This document shows, one piece after another, positions 53,639-62,025 of a stretch of 64,000 nt of DNA. The stretch comes from Desulfovibrionaceae bacterium (GTDB taxonomy: Bacteria; Desulfobacterota; Desulfovibrionia; Desulfovibrionales; Desulfovibrionaceae). Position 1 is the stretch's first letter, and each line of letters begins with the position of its first letter. The notes under the pieces were generated by a model that searched no databases, was not told the DNA's origin, and saw only the letters and a list, made by a program, of their open reading frames with translations. Location of the stretch: assembly GCA_019421865.1 (NCBI GenBank), contig JAHZEL010000021.1:59112-123111 (forward strand), read 5' to 3'. The position numbers were made by a program, and so were the translations under genes.

Positions 53639-53680
53639 GGCGGAGCATCGCATCAGGCGATGCTCCGCCTTCTTATATTT
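53639..53680 (+). terminator. Terminator of the carboxylesterase gene
   Basis: GGCGGAGCATCGC and GCGATGCTCCGCC pair and are followed by TTCTTAT. Confidence 0.8.
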
Positions 53681-53811
53681 CTAGGCGCTGCATAAAAACG
53701 CCGCCCGACTCGGACGACAAAAAAGACTGGTCAACGAACATTCTGCCTGCCAAAACGCAGCCTGCCTTGCCCTGCGGAAAAACCGCACCTGCTGCGGCAC
53801 AATGCCCGGAG

Positions 53812-53849
53812 AAAAACAAAAAAGGCCTGCAGTCTCACTGCAGGCCTTC
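53812..53849 (-). terminator. Orphan terminator of the displaced tRNA-Ala
   Basis: On the minus strand AAGGCCTGCAG and CTGCAGGCCTT pair, followed by TTTTTTGTTTTT. It lies directly after the tRNA remnant, just as the terminator at 1570-1600 follows the intact tRNA. Confidence 0.75.
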
Positions 53850-53851
53850 TC

Positions 53852-53904
53852 AAATTCTGGTGGAGATGAAGAGAATTGAACTCTTGGCCTCTTGAATGCC
53901 ATTC
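53852..53904 (-). other. Attachment site: 3' remnant of tRNA-Ala
   Basis: 53 bp identical to 1602-1654: the 3' half of tRNA-Ala(GGC) from the anticodon loop through CCA plus 6 bp. Identity stops abruptly at 53904, and an integrase begins about 170 bp further on. The orientation implies that the chromosome lies to the left, the inserted element to the right, and the reconstituted full tRNA gene beyond the right window edge. Confidence 0.85.
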
Positions 53905-54009
53905 CCTCTTTTCGTCTCTTTTTCCATACCGCCTTGTTTTGTTTTATATATAATTTCAACATATTACACAATAAGATTTTTCATAACAAATTTACCTTGG
54001 ATTTGAAAA

Positions 54010-54031
54010 ACTGGCACAAAACTGGCACAAC
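54010..54031. repeat. Tandem direct repeat before the integrase
   Basis: AACTGGCACAA occurs twice in a row about 45 bp upstream of the integrase start; short repeats in this place are commonly arm-type integrase-binding sites. Confidence 0.5.
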
Positions 54032-54075
54032 TCTTCTATCTTGGGAACTTGATTAGGGCAAGAGGTTTTAGAAGC

Positions 54076-55248
54076 ATGAGCAAAGATGAAACCTGGATAC
54101 GACTCGAAAAAGGTATCCGGTGTAAAAAGCATCCGACCAGAAAACATGGGGTCAAACCGGACGCCTATTTTGTTCTCCGTTTTGCCGTAGATGGAAAAAT
54201 GTATCAGGAAGCTCTCGGTTGGGCCTCGGAAGGAATCACTCTGGCTAAAGCCCGGGTGGAACTGGCTCGACTGAAAGAAGCCAAACGCCTCGGAGAAGGC
54301 CCCAGATCATTACGGGAACGAAGGGATATCGCTGAAGCGGAAAGAAAGGCCAAAGAAGAAGAGGAACTTCAGAGGCAACAGAACCAGATTATTTTTTCTG
54401 ATTTCTGGGCCAATACCTATCTTCCGTCTCAGCTCCATAAAGCCGACTCCAGTATGGTATCAGAAAAGGCACTCTGGAAAAACTGGATCAAACCAGCTAT
54501 TGGCCATATCCCGATTGCCAAACTCACGGAGGATGATCTCGAAAGTCTAAAATGCAAAATGATCCAAAAGGGAAAAGCACCGGCGACCATCAAATACGCG
54601 ATGGCCGTCATTTCTCAGGTATGGACGAAAGCAATGGATAAAGGAATCGTCAGTACTCCTTCTCCCACTCAAAAAGTCATACTCCCCAAAAAAGACAATC
54701 GAAGGCAACGGTATCTCAGCAAAGAAGAAGCCCATGAACTGCTGAACAGACTGAAAGATCGAAGCCCCACGATACATGACATGGCTATCGTGTCCATGGA
54801 GTGTGGATTACGATTTGGTGAGATTACGGCGCTGACCTGGGCTGATTGCGACTTTGAAAAACGTCAGCTGTTTATCCGAGACCCCAAAGCCAAGGCCAAC
54901 AGATTTGCGTTTATGACAAGGAACGTCTACAGCGTACTCTCAAAGCGGTATGCGAACAGAACCGGAAACCTTATTTTTCCTGATGAAAATGGCAACAGGA
55001 TGGCTAAACCTTCACATACCTTCAAACGTATAGCCGATGAACTGTTCAATAAAAACATATCCGATCCAAGGCTGAGGGTATGTTTTCATAGTCTTAGACA
55101 TACCTTTGCTTCATGGCTTGTCGGTGGTGGAGTAAGTCTTTATGAAGTCAAAGAACTCATGGGCCATGCCAGTATTGTCATGACTCAACGCTATAGTCAC
55201 CTCTCTCCTGAAGGATTACGCGTAGCCATCAAAATATTGGAGGAATAA
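54076..55248 (+). CDS. Tyrosine recombinase / integrase
   Basis: A 390-residue phage-type integrase, begun at the ATG at 54076; an in-frame TTG at 54049 lacks a better ribosome-binding site. It has an N-terminal DUF4102-like arm-binding domain, a SAM-like core-binding domain (about residues 105-200) and a catalytic domain with R246 (CGLRFGEI), H338-x-x-R341 (HSLRHTF), H364 and nucleophile Y373 (QRYSHL). It lies next to the tRNA-Ala remnant and would integrate and excise the element. Codon use is AT-richer than in the genes to the left. Confidence 0.94.
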   Translation: MSKDETWIRLEKGIRCKKHPTRKHGVKPDAYFVLRFAVDGKMYQEALGWASEGITLAKARVELARLKEAKRLGEGPRSLRERRDIAEAERKAKEEEELQRQQNQIIFSDFWANTYLPSQLHKADSSMVSEKALWKNWIKPAIGHIPIAKLTEDDLESLKCKMIQKGKAPATIKYAMAVISQVWTKAMDKGIVSTPSPTQKVILPKKDNRRQRYLSKEEAHELLNRLKDRSPTIHDMAIVSMECGLRFGEITALTWADCDFEKRQLFIRDPKAKANRFAFMTRNVYSVLSKRYANRTGNLIFPDENGNRMAKPSHTFKRIADELFNKNISDPRLRVCFHSLRHTFASWLVGGGVSLYEVKELMGHASIVMTQRYSHLSPEGLRVAIKILEE

Positions 55249-55312
55249 GTTATAACGAGTCTTTGCTGAATATACGAAGCTGTCAACACACCTGAATTTT
55301 ATTACTACAACA

Positions 55313-55348
55313 ACGAGGCATGGAAATACCATAGCCTCGTTTTTTTAT
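55313..55348 (+). terminator. Terminator after the integrase
   Basis: CGAGGC-ATGG and CCAT-A-GCCTCG pair around AAATA and are followed by TTTTTTTA. Confidence 0.85.
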
Positions 55349-55680
55349 CCGTCATCTTAGCAGAGGATATAAGTTTATAAAATAATTCGGACAGGATATT
55401 ATGTAATCAAAACGATCATTTTCCACAATCATACATTTATAAACCTAGAAATAAAATTATATATTACAATAGGTATCATGTAGTATATAAACAAACATAA
55501 AAAAGATATATAAAAACTATACATCAAAAATTATACACATAAAACGATATCTAAAAACTATACATATAGAAAATTACAAATAAATACAAACCTAATAAAC
55601 CTAATACAACATACCCCATAAACCGTATTCTAACCTATCATATCAAAAACACTTCAACTTCAACAAGCAAGAGGAAAAGT
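55349..55680. repeat. Very AT-rich, iteron-like region (possible origin)
   Basis: 330 bp without a gene, extremely AT-rich. TAAAAACTATACAT occurs at 55511-55524 and again at 55552-55565, and related pieces (ATTATACACATAAAA; CCTAATAAACCTAATAC) surround them. Its position directly upstream of the predicted replication protein suggests a replication origin. Confidence 0.45.
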
Positions 55681-56226
55681 ATGAACAACAAAAACTATTT
55701 CCATACCATCAATGAAAGAATTGAAAACTTACTTATCAACTACCTATCCAATCACAACAAAGTATTACCGGTATTCTTCAACGTCAGATATCCTCAACAT
55801 TATCCTTACCCTCAAAAGAAAGATATCTCCTCGTTATTCGATAAGGTCAATACGTATTATTTTCGCTTAGGTTATGATCCTTACTACTTTTGGAAAAGAG
55901 AACAGAATATATCAGAACACCACCATTACCACTGCTTACTTTTTCTGAATGGTAACAAAATTCAACGTATCATGCCGGTATTCAAGACAGTCGAAAGATT
56001 CTGGGCTTCTACATTGGGTATAGAGACCGCTTTAGGACTGGTACATTATTGCTTGAAAGACTGGAAAGGAGATATAACAGATAATGGTACTATGCTCAGA
56101 CGAGATGATCCTGAATTGTCCTATAAACTAGATAGATTTCGTATGGCTGCTTCCTATCTGGCAAAAACTGCTACTTCAGGTTTTGTGAATGACAGATATC
56201 GGAACTTTGGTTGTTCTCGTATATAA
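55681..56226 (+). CDS. Inovirus Gp2/YagK-YfjJ-like replication protein
   Basis: A 181-residue basic protein. The pattern YFWKREQNISEHHHYHCLLF followed by VERFWASTLGIE and LVHYCLKDW matches the YagK/YfjJ (inovirus Gp2) family, found in filamentous phages and integrated satellites. The HHHYH segment recalls the HUH ligand motif of rolling-circle initiators; a catalytic Tyr cannot be assigned with certainty. AAGAGGAAAAGT gives a good ribosome-binding site, and the AT-rich repeat region is immediately upstream. Confidence 0.7.
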   Translation: MNNKNYFHTINERIENLLINYLSNHNKVLPVFFNVRYPQHYPYPQKKDISSLFDKVNTYYFRLGYDPYYFWKREQNISEHHHYHCLLFLNGNKIQRIMPVFKTVERFWASTLGIETALGLVHYCLKDWKGDITDNGTMLRRDDPELSYKLDRFRMAASYLAKTATSGFVNDRYRNFGCSRI

Positions 56227-56305
56227 GTTTATGTAATTTTTTATTTTTACTTTTATATTATAGAGTTCGAATAACGTTAATCAGTCTTATTTATTGGAGT
56301 AGCAC

Positions 56306-56878
56306 ATGAAAAAGCAAGAAGTTTCTGTCCCGGAAAAACATCTTATCAGTATCCACGGCAATGATATTCCAAGATTTTTAGGCATGGTCGACATAGCGCA
56401 TCAACTAGGTCTACAGTCAATTGATACTATACCACTACAACTCCCTTCATCTGACAATGGAAATACAGCTATATTCAAAAGTACGGTTACTTTGAAAAGC
56501 GGTATCGTGTGTTCTGCTATAGGAGATGCTACGCCAGAAAATGTTCCTCCTGCGTGTCGTAACGCATTCATCCGTATGGCAAGTACACGAGCAACCAGCA
56601 GAGCAATAGGACTAGCTTGTAACGTGGGCACTCTGGATTTTGAGTCCGAAACGATGACCGACCAGGTGATTGATGTAGATTACCATGACGCATCTGTCTC
56701 GTCTACCGTTCAAACTGTCCGAGCCAAGCCAGTAAGTCAGAAACAGCTGGACTATCTCTGTGGTTTAGCCGACGACGCAGAACAGATCGCCATGGAAAAA
56801 TTTGGTAAAGGCTTGAACTCTCTGACAACAGCAGAAGCTCATGAACTTATCTGTGCGTGCAGAGCCAGGGAGAAATAA
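56306..56878 (+). CDS. Putative Rad52-like/phage ssDNA-annealing protein
   Basis: A 190-residue protein. The segment PPACRNAFIRMASTRATSRAIGLACNVGTLDFES resembles the helical ending of the Rad52/DUF1071-like annealing fold seen in phages and mobile elements (shown here in description only as the ASTRATSRAIGLACN core). The C-terminal 50 residues (VSQKQLDYLCGLADDAEQIA) look like the small domain often appended to such proteins. Assignment is by pattern and by its place beside replication genes on the element. Confidence 0.5.
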   Translation: MKKQEVSVPEKHLISIHGNDIPRFLGMVDIAHQLGLQSIDTIPLQLPSSDNGNTAIFKSTVTLKSGIVCSAIGDATPENVPPACRNAFIRMASTRATSRAIGLACNVGTLDFESETMTDQVIDVDYHDASVSSTVQTVRAKPVSQKQLDYLCGLADDAEQIAMEKFGKGLNSLTTAEAHELICACRAREK

Positions 56879-56886
56879 TCTTATCC

Positions 56887-56911
56887 AGGAGGGCTTTTAC
56901 GGCCCTCCTGT
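56887..56911. terminator. Short hairpin between convergent element genes
   Basis: AGGAGGGC and GCCCTCCT-like arms (AGGAGGGCTTTTACGGCCCTCCT) lie between the Rad52-like gene and the ATPase gene. Confidence 0.5.
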
Positions 56912-56913
56912 CG

Positions 56914-58869
56914 CTATGACGAAATAGACTTTTCATGCTCCAGTTCTTTTCGAAGATTACTGACTGTGGACTTACTTATACCAAGACGCTTAGCTGCATC
57001 ACGAATAGAAAGTCCCGGCTCTGATTCATCAAGCTTACGCAAACGTTCTTTATTTTCCTCCCTTTCTCTACTACGAGTATTTTTATTCTCAGCAACAGGA
57101 TGTTTTTTCGTCTCCCTTGTCGCATCAGTAATATCGGATTCAGAGTCGATCTTTTCTGATTTTACATTACTATCCTGCACAGTATTTGAAGCATTTTCTT
57201 CAGTTATTTTCACATGAAGATCATTTTCTGCTTTTGGAGTCGAATAGCGTTTTTCAGGATCAAACCAGTCATCAGAAAGTCCACCATCCTCCGAAAATGG
57301 TATATCGAACTTTTTTGTAAATTTTTCTGGAAGGTCACGACAGGCTTCTGGATGGACCTCGGTCACCCCCTTTCCTTTCTTTATTCTCAGAGTAAGTTCC
57401 AGGCCCAGTTGTTTGCTGGATGACCCGAAAGAGCTTCCGCTTCGACTGCTGTGGTGGACAAGAATGACGGTTTTCTTCTGATGATGAAGGACATTGACGA
57501 ACTCTTTCAACTTGGCACAACCATCGGGACCGGATTCAAGGCTGCTCGGGAAAAGCACATGAAGACAGTCCAGAACAACAACATCTGCCGCTTCAAAATA
57601 GCGCCGATATGTCTCCCTTATCTCGTCTGTTTCGAAATTCAGCTCAGTTTGCTCAACAGCACCAGAAAGAACGAAAAATGACTCCGGTACGTTTTCTTCG
57701 CCTAACGCACGGCTGACATTGCGCTGAAATGTCCCGACCTGAAGTTCCCCGTCAATGTAGCAGATACGCTTCCCTGCTTTTGCGGCCAGCAAACAGGCTT
57801 TGAGGAGGAATGTCGTTTTTCCTTCTTTTGGCTGAGCGTAGATCATGACACGATCGCCTTGACGGATAAGCTGCGGAACTATCCAGTCGTTGTCATTCGG
57901 TACCGGCAGTTTCATGACTTTTTTGAGCGTCAGTACATCCTCTGACTCATCTTTTCCGATTTCAAATCTTTCTCGTGCAACCCGGTCAAAAATATCTTCA
58001 CTGACAACGAAATTGAGTATCGAGGGTATCCCGACACTCTCACAAGTTTCTCTCTTGAAAAAATTATCGCCGTTCGGAGCAGCTCTGAAGCCAATGTTGC
58101 TACATCCGGCCTTCTTGAGAGCCGTAGAGATGGATTTTGCCTGGAGAAAACCGTCTTTTGAATCCTCAACCAATATCCTTACGGGATGGTTCTGAAGTAT
58201 GCTCCAGTCTATACGTAAAAAAGATTCGTAATATCCACCCGGAAAAGTTGTAAACATAATCATCGGATCAGTATTGCAACACTGATTGTAGTAATCCCGA
58301 TGTATATTATCAGCCTGCTCCTCATCTTCACAAATATAGACCATGTTATCCACGCCTAACATATTCATATTGTAAAGCGGAAAATTCTTAGGCCAGGCAA
58401 GAAAATCAAGACTTATAGCAAACGGCCATTGTTTTGTCTGCCATGCCGTGAGAGGAAGTTTCACGCTATTGGTACCATCGGTAACTTCCACCATGTATCC
58501 ATAAACGGCTTGACCGTCAGGAGTCATATACGGCCATATACGAGGACAACGCAGTTCGATCGGTAGTGTGGGAACTATCTTACAAGTTGTTGAAATCACA
58601 TGATTTGAATCAGCCTTTTCATTCAAAAATATCCGCTTTCCAGCTGAATAGTCTTCCCCCATTCTACGGAAAAGTTCGACAGCCGTACGCTCATCACGCT
58701 CTCCATAAGTGTATTGAAAGTCGTAAATAACGCGTAATCCCGGAGAAACAACTGAACTGTAGTTTCCGCGTAACAAGAACAATCGACTGCGAATCTCATA
58801 TTCATGAAGAGCGCAATACCGTTCAAGGTAGTCATCAGCCAGCCATGACCAGAGATTCCAAGACGCCAT
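56914..58869 (-). CDS. RepA-like AAA ATPase with Toprim-like region and C-terminal HTH
   Basis: A 651-residue replication-type protein. A Toprim-like segment near residues 229-270 (PVRILVEDSKDGFLQAKSI) precedes a RecA-fold ATPase: Walker A AQPKEGKTT at 345-353, Walker B VVVLDCLHVLF near 430-440, and VILVHHSSRSGSSFGSS. A charged linker leads to a C-terminal HTH (SIRDAAKRLGISKSTVSNLR). This plan matches plasmid/phage helicase-primase ATPases of the RepA/AAA_25 type. The start follows AGAGGATTGGC. Confidence 0.75.
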   Translation of the reverse strand: MASWNLWSWLADDYLERYCALHEYEIRSRLFLLRGNYSSVVSPGLRVIYDFQYTYGERDERTAVELFRRMGEDYSAGKRIFLNEKADSNHVISTTCKIVPTLPIELRCPRIWPYMTPDGQAVYGYMVEVTDGTNSVKLPLTAWQTKQWPFAISLDFLAWPKNFPLYNMNMLGVDNMVYICEDEEQADNIHRDYYNQCCNTDPMIMFTTFPGGYYESFLRIDWSILQNHPVRILVEDSKDGFLQAKSISTALKKAGCSNIGFRAAPNGDNFFKRETCESVGIPSILNFVVSEDIFDRVARERFEIGKDESEDVLTLKKVMKLPVPNDNDWIVPQLIRQGDRVMIYAQPKEGKTTFLLKACLLAAKAGKRICYIDGELQVGTFQRNVSRALGEENVPESFFVLSGAVEQTELNFETDEIRETYRRYFEAADVVVLDCLHVLFPSSLESGPDGCAKLKEFVNVLHHQKKTVILVHHSSRSGSSFGSSSKQLGLELTLRIKKGKGVTEVHPEACRDLPEKFTKKFDIPFSEDGGLSDDWFDPEKRYSTPKAENDLHVKITEENASNTVQDSNVKSEKIDSESDITDATRETKKHPVAENKNTRSREREENKERLRKLDESEPGLSIRDAAKRLGISKSTVSNLRKELEHEKSISS

Positions 58870-58885
58870 GCCAATCCTCTACAAC

Positions 58886-60064
58886 TCATTTTTTGAACAG
58901 ACGCAACTCATCCATCTTCCTGTATTCTTTCATAACAAAGGCCATCTGTCCAGTAACGGCTATCTGTTCGCTGCAATGGGTGATAATTTTTTTCCGGGCG
59001 TTCCTTCGTATGCCGTCAAACTCCGCTCTGCGGTCAAGCACGCGGCATATCGCTTCCAGCTGCTGTCTGCCTTCTTTCGGGAGCGCAAGCATCGTTTCCC
59101 CCTCCTGAAAAAATTCATCGGATTCGTCAGAGACAGGTGTCATCAGCAAGGTGCCACAGCTCATGGATTCCAGCATTTCCTGAAGCGGTGGACTGGTATA
59201 TTCGGGAAAAACATGCACATTGCTTGAGCATAACAGCTGTCGATAGGTGGAGCTGTCGAGACCTCCTGCCAGAAAAAGACGCTGCCGTAAAGACTCCGGC
59301 AAAGAACTCAGTGTCTGTTTCCAGTACTCTTGTGAAACTTGGCTGCCAAAGGTAAGCGCTATCAGACAGTTCGGACGATGTGTCAGCAATCCAAGAATGA
59401 CAGGCATAATCCTTTGAAAAGACGAACCTTTCATATGCACAGTCACCAGTTCTCTTTCCGCCATTGTAGAAATCTGAGGAAAAAACGACGAAAGATCTCG
59501 AGGCTGAGGACAGAAAAACTCCGTATCCACATAGGGAGGCCACACATGGATATTTTGCTGAAATAATGAAGGAAAATACTTCTTCTGAGCTTCTGACCGA
59601 ACAAAATACAGGTTACTTCGCCCTATCATTATTTTCTGTAATTCCATGATGGCCTTCAATCGTTCCTCATCCGCTTCCGTACTGGCTCGAAAACCGTTGA
59701 AGCAGGAAACGATAAAAGCATGGGGAAAAACATGGCGAAGAAAAAAGGCAGGCCCGTCAAAGAAGGATACGAAAATCATATCTGGTACAAATCCTGCATC
59801 TCGAATATGAAGAAACGTCTGTAGGGCCTGCTTACCCAGACTGAAAATCTTTTCCCATTCCGCAACAAAAACATCCTGATGCTTTTGGCTTCTCTCCCGC
59901 TCCCTGTTCAGATTCAGACGAGCATGGATAACACCGGAAGACGACCGACTCTTTCTTGAATGAAAGGAAAGAAACATCACCGTGTTGTCAGCCTCAGAAG
60001 CCAGGATAGAAAGTATCTTGCCGAATCTTCCAGGGTAGCTTTCACTGCAGAAAAGAATATTCAT
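58886..60064 (-). CDS. Family 4-like glycosyltransferase
   Basis: A 392-residue GT-B protein begun at the ATG at 60062-60064, with AAGG 8 bp upstream; a GTG 9 bp earlier is also in frame. N-terminal MNILFCSESYPGRFGKILSI and C-terminal SNVHVFPEYTSPPLQEMLES followed by MSCGTLLMTPVSDE are typical of GT4. The acceptor is unknown. It lies downstream of the adhesin and TolC genes on the same strand, so it may glycosylate the adhesin or a surface glycan. Confidence 0.8.
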   Translation of the reverse strand: MNILFCSESYPGRFGKILSILASEADNTVMFLSFHSRKSRSSSGVIHARLNLNRERERSQKHQDVFVAEWEKIFSLGKQALQTFLHIRDAGFVPDMIFVSFFDGPAFFLRHVFPHAFIVSCFNGFRASTEADEERLKAIMELQKIMIGRSNLYFVRSEAQKKYFPSLFQQNIHVWPPYVDTEFFCPQPRDLSSFFPQISTMAERELVTVHMKGSSFQRIMPVILGLLTHRPNCLIALTFGSQVSQEYWKQTLSSLPESLRQRLFLAGGLDSSTYRQLLCSSNVHVFPEYTSPPLQEMLESMSCGTLLMTPVSDESDEFFQEGETMLALPKEGRQQLEAICRVLDRRAEFDGIRRNARKKIITHCSEQIAVTGQMAFVMKEYRKMDELRLFKK

Positions 60065-60164
60065 CTTTTGCACCTTGTCAGGATATTTCCGTCTTTTCGC
60101 ATTCCGTCATGTAAATCGCAGTATATCCCTTTCAACCATATAGTTTTACTGTAAATAAATAATA

Positions 60165-60204
60165 AAAGCAGGGATGGAAGCATATCTTCCACCCCTGCCT
60201 TATC
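60165..60204 (-). terminator. Terminator after the TolC-family gene
   Basis: On the minus strand GCAGGGGTGGAAG and CTTCCATCCCTGC pair around ATATG and are followed by TTTTATTATTT. Confidence 0.8.
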
Positions 60205-60206
60205 CC

Positions 60207-61574
60207 CTACTCAGGCATAGTCAGCTGATCTAGCGGCTCATGGTCAGCAGGCGTCGTCTTCAGCATATCGGTACTGATACCAAGGCAGGGAAGAAGTTGG
60301 CCAGCCAGAGCCTTCATGCGATAGGCTGCGATAAGCGTATTGCCGAGAGCTGTGGCCGCCTGTGTCGAGGAGTTGAACAGTTCGTTTTCGGCGTCAAGCA
60401 CGTCCAGCAGGCTCCGTTCTCCCATGACAAACTGTTCTTCGTATGCCTCTCTGGTCGTCTTGTTGTACTCTATGGCTTCACGGTAGAACTCCAGCTGCTT
60501 CTGCGCCGAGAGAAATTCCGTCCAGCTTTCTTCCACGTTGAGCTTCAGGTCGTCCATGTAGTCATAGAGTACGCGGCGGCTCTGGCGGATACGTGCAGCG
60601 GCAGCCTTACTCTCAGCAACATCCGCACCGCTGTTGAACAGATTCCAGCGTACTACGGCAGCCACACCGAACTCAGCAGTCCACATCTCACTCTTTCCAT
60701 CCCTATCGGAATAAGACGGCCCTGCTTCCAGGCTCAGAGAAGGACTGTAGGCCGAGTTCACCTGTTCTTTGGCTGCTGTTGCCGCTTTGATGTCTTCAAG
60801 ATATGCCGCGACCTTGGGATTACTCTTCTGAGCAGCCTTGAGGACTGCTTCAGAAGAAGCAAACATATCACCGGGCATGGTCACAGGAGCAAGATTCATG
60901 GCTGAATGATTCGTAAGCCGCATGTACATCTCCTCGCCATTACGAAGAGAGGCGCGAGCTTCCGTAAGAGTAGAACGAGCACGAGCAAGACGGCTCTGCG
61001 CCTGAGAAACGTCGGCTATGGTATCCACACCTTCCATCGCGCGGGCGCGTGCCTGATCGAGTATTTCTTCATGTCTGCTCACATTGTCCTGAGCAAGCTG
61101 GAATATCTGCTGGCGACGGAGAACATCCACATGGGCAATGATGGCATCCAGCGCAAGAGAATTGGCGTTATCCAGTACGCGATGATCCAGTGAACGATAG
61201 GTAGCTTCGGCTTCACGAACACGACCGCGAGTGAGCCAACCGTCCCACAAAGGCTGCGTAACCAGAAGAGACGCAGAAGAGTACGGCACCGCGTCATTAT
61301 AGTCGTAGGAGCGGGTAGTGCTGTTAGAAAGTTTCCCGAATCCGCCTCTGGCCGTAAGATCAACTCGCGGACCATAACCAGCCTTTGCTCGATCTATTTC
61401 ATAACCGGCAGCTGAACGGTTTTCCTGTATGGCCTTCAGAGAATGATTCACCCTCAGCATGGATTCCACGGATTCCTTCAGCGATGTATCACCACTCCCG
61501 GCAGCATACACAGGTACGGCACTCAGCATCAACCCTATGCAACTCGACAGAACAACCAGAGAAAATTTCTTCAT
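60207..61574 (-). CDS. TolC-family outer-membrane protein of type I secretion
   Basis: A 455-residue exported protein with signal MKKFSLVVLSSCIGLMLSAVPVYA. It contains two OEP repeats of long helices (DGWLTRGRVREAEATYRSLD; VAESKAAAARIRQSRRVLYD) and the family ending EEQFVMGERSLLDVLDAENELFNS, typical of AggC/LapE-like partners. It forms the outer-membrane tunnel of a type I exporter. The giant adhesin lies 90 bp upstream on the same strand and is its probable cargo. The ABC and membrane-fusion subunits are not in the window. Confidence 0.9.
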   Translation of the reverse strand: MKKFSLVVLSSCIGLMLSAVPVYAAGSGDTSLKESVESMLRVNHSLKAIQENRSAAGYEIDRAKAGYGPRVDLTARGGFGKLSNSTTRSYDYNDAVPYSSASLLVTQPLWDGWLTRGRVREAEATYRSLDHRVLDNANSLALDAIIAHVDVLRRQQIFQLAQDNVSRHEEILDQARARAMEGVDTIADVSQAQSRLARARSTLTEARASLRNGEEMYMRLTNHSAMNLAPVTMPGDMFASSEAVLKAAQKSNPKVAAYLEDIKAATAAKEQVNSAYSPSLSLEAGPSYSDRDGKSEMWTAEFGVAAVVRWNLFNSGADVAESKAAAARIRQSRRVLYDYMDDLKLNVEESWTEFLSAQKQLEFYREAIEYNKTTREAYEEQFVMGERSLLDVLDAENELFNSSTQAATALGNTLIAAYRMKALAGQLLPCLGISTDMLKTTPADHEPLDQLTMPE

Positions 61575-61662
61575 AACTTCTCCTAAAACAAATCTATCCG
61601 TGAGAAAACAGGAGTACCGGCGAGCTCTGAAACTTCGCCGATAGTCCTGTATTTTTTAGAGG

Positions 61663-62025
61663 TTAGCCCTGAGAGTTATTGAGAATGAATACCTGAGTTT
61701 GTACCTCGGCATCTCCACTATCAGGAGTAGGAATAAGATTGGTTTCCAGCGTAAGATCAACACCGGGTTGACCGATATAATCAAAGCCGCCATTACCGTT
61801 ATCTTGCCACTTACTCATGTCCAGAGTAAGCGTCTCGTCACCATTGGAACCGGTACCAATGGTGATGCCGTATTCTCTGGCCAGCTGCTCCGTGTTGGTA
61901 AGGCTGAGTGCGTCTTTACCCGTAATCAGCACTTCCACATCATTCACAATCGGCCCTTCGTTGCCGTCTCGACCGCTTTCCGTAAGAAGCTTGTCCAAAG
62001 AAAGACCTTCTTCCGTCGATACCAT
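61663..62025 (-). pseudogene. C-terminal secretion region of the adhesin, separated by a frameshift
   Basis: From about 62046 to the stop at 61663 the adhesin continues in another frame; the first in-frame ATG is at 62025. The 120-residue piece (MVSTEEGLSLDKLLTESG through ITGKDALSLTNTEQLAREYG to QVFILNNSQG) is the type I secretion C-terminal region, with hydrophobic residues near the end. In this frame the codons just before the ATG read DGNGIDF, which continues the adhesin sequence if one base is restored near 62046. Confidence 0.7.

Noticed and set aside
53681..53971. 96-codon minus-strand frame over the tRNA remnant
   Set aside because: The FKRPRVQFSSSPPEF string is the usual false translation of a tRNA 3' half.
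55349..55680. CRISPR array
   Set aside because: The repeats are few, short and AT-rich without regular spacers, and no cas gene is present in the window.
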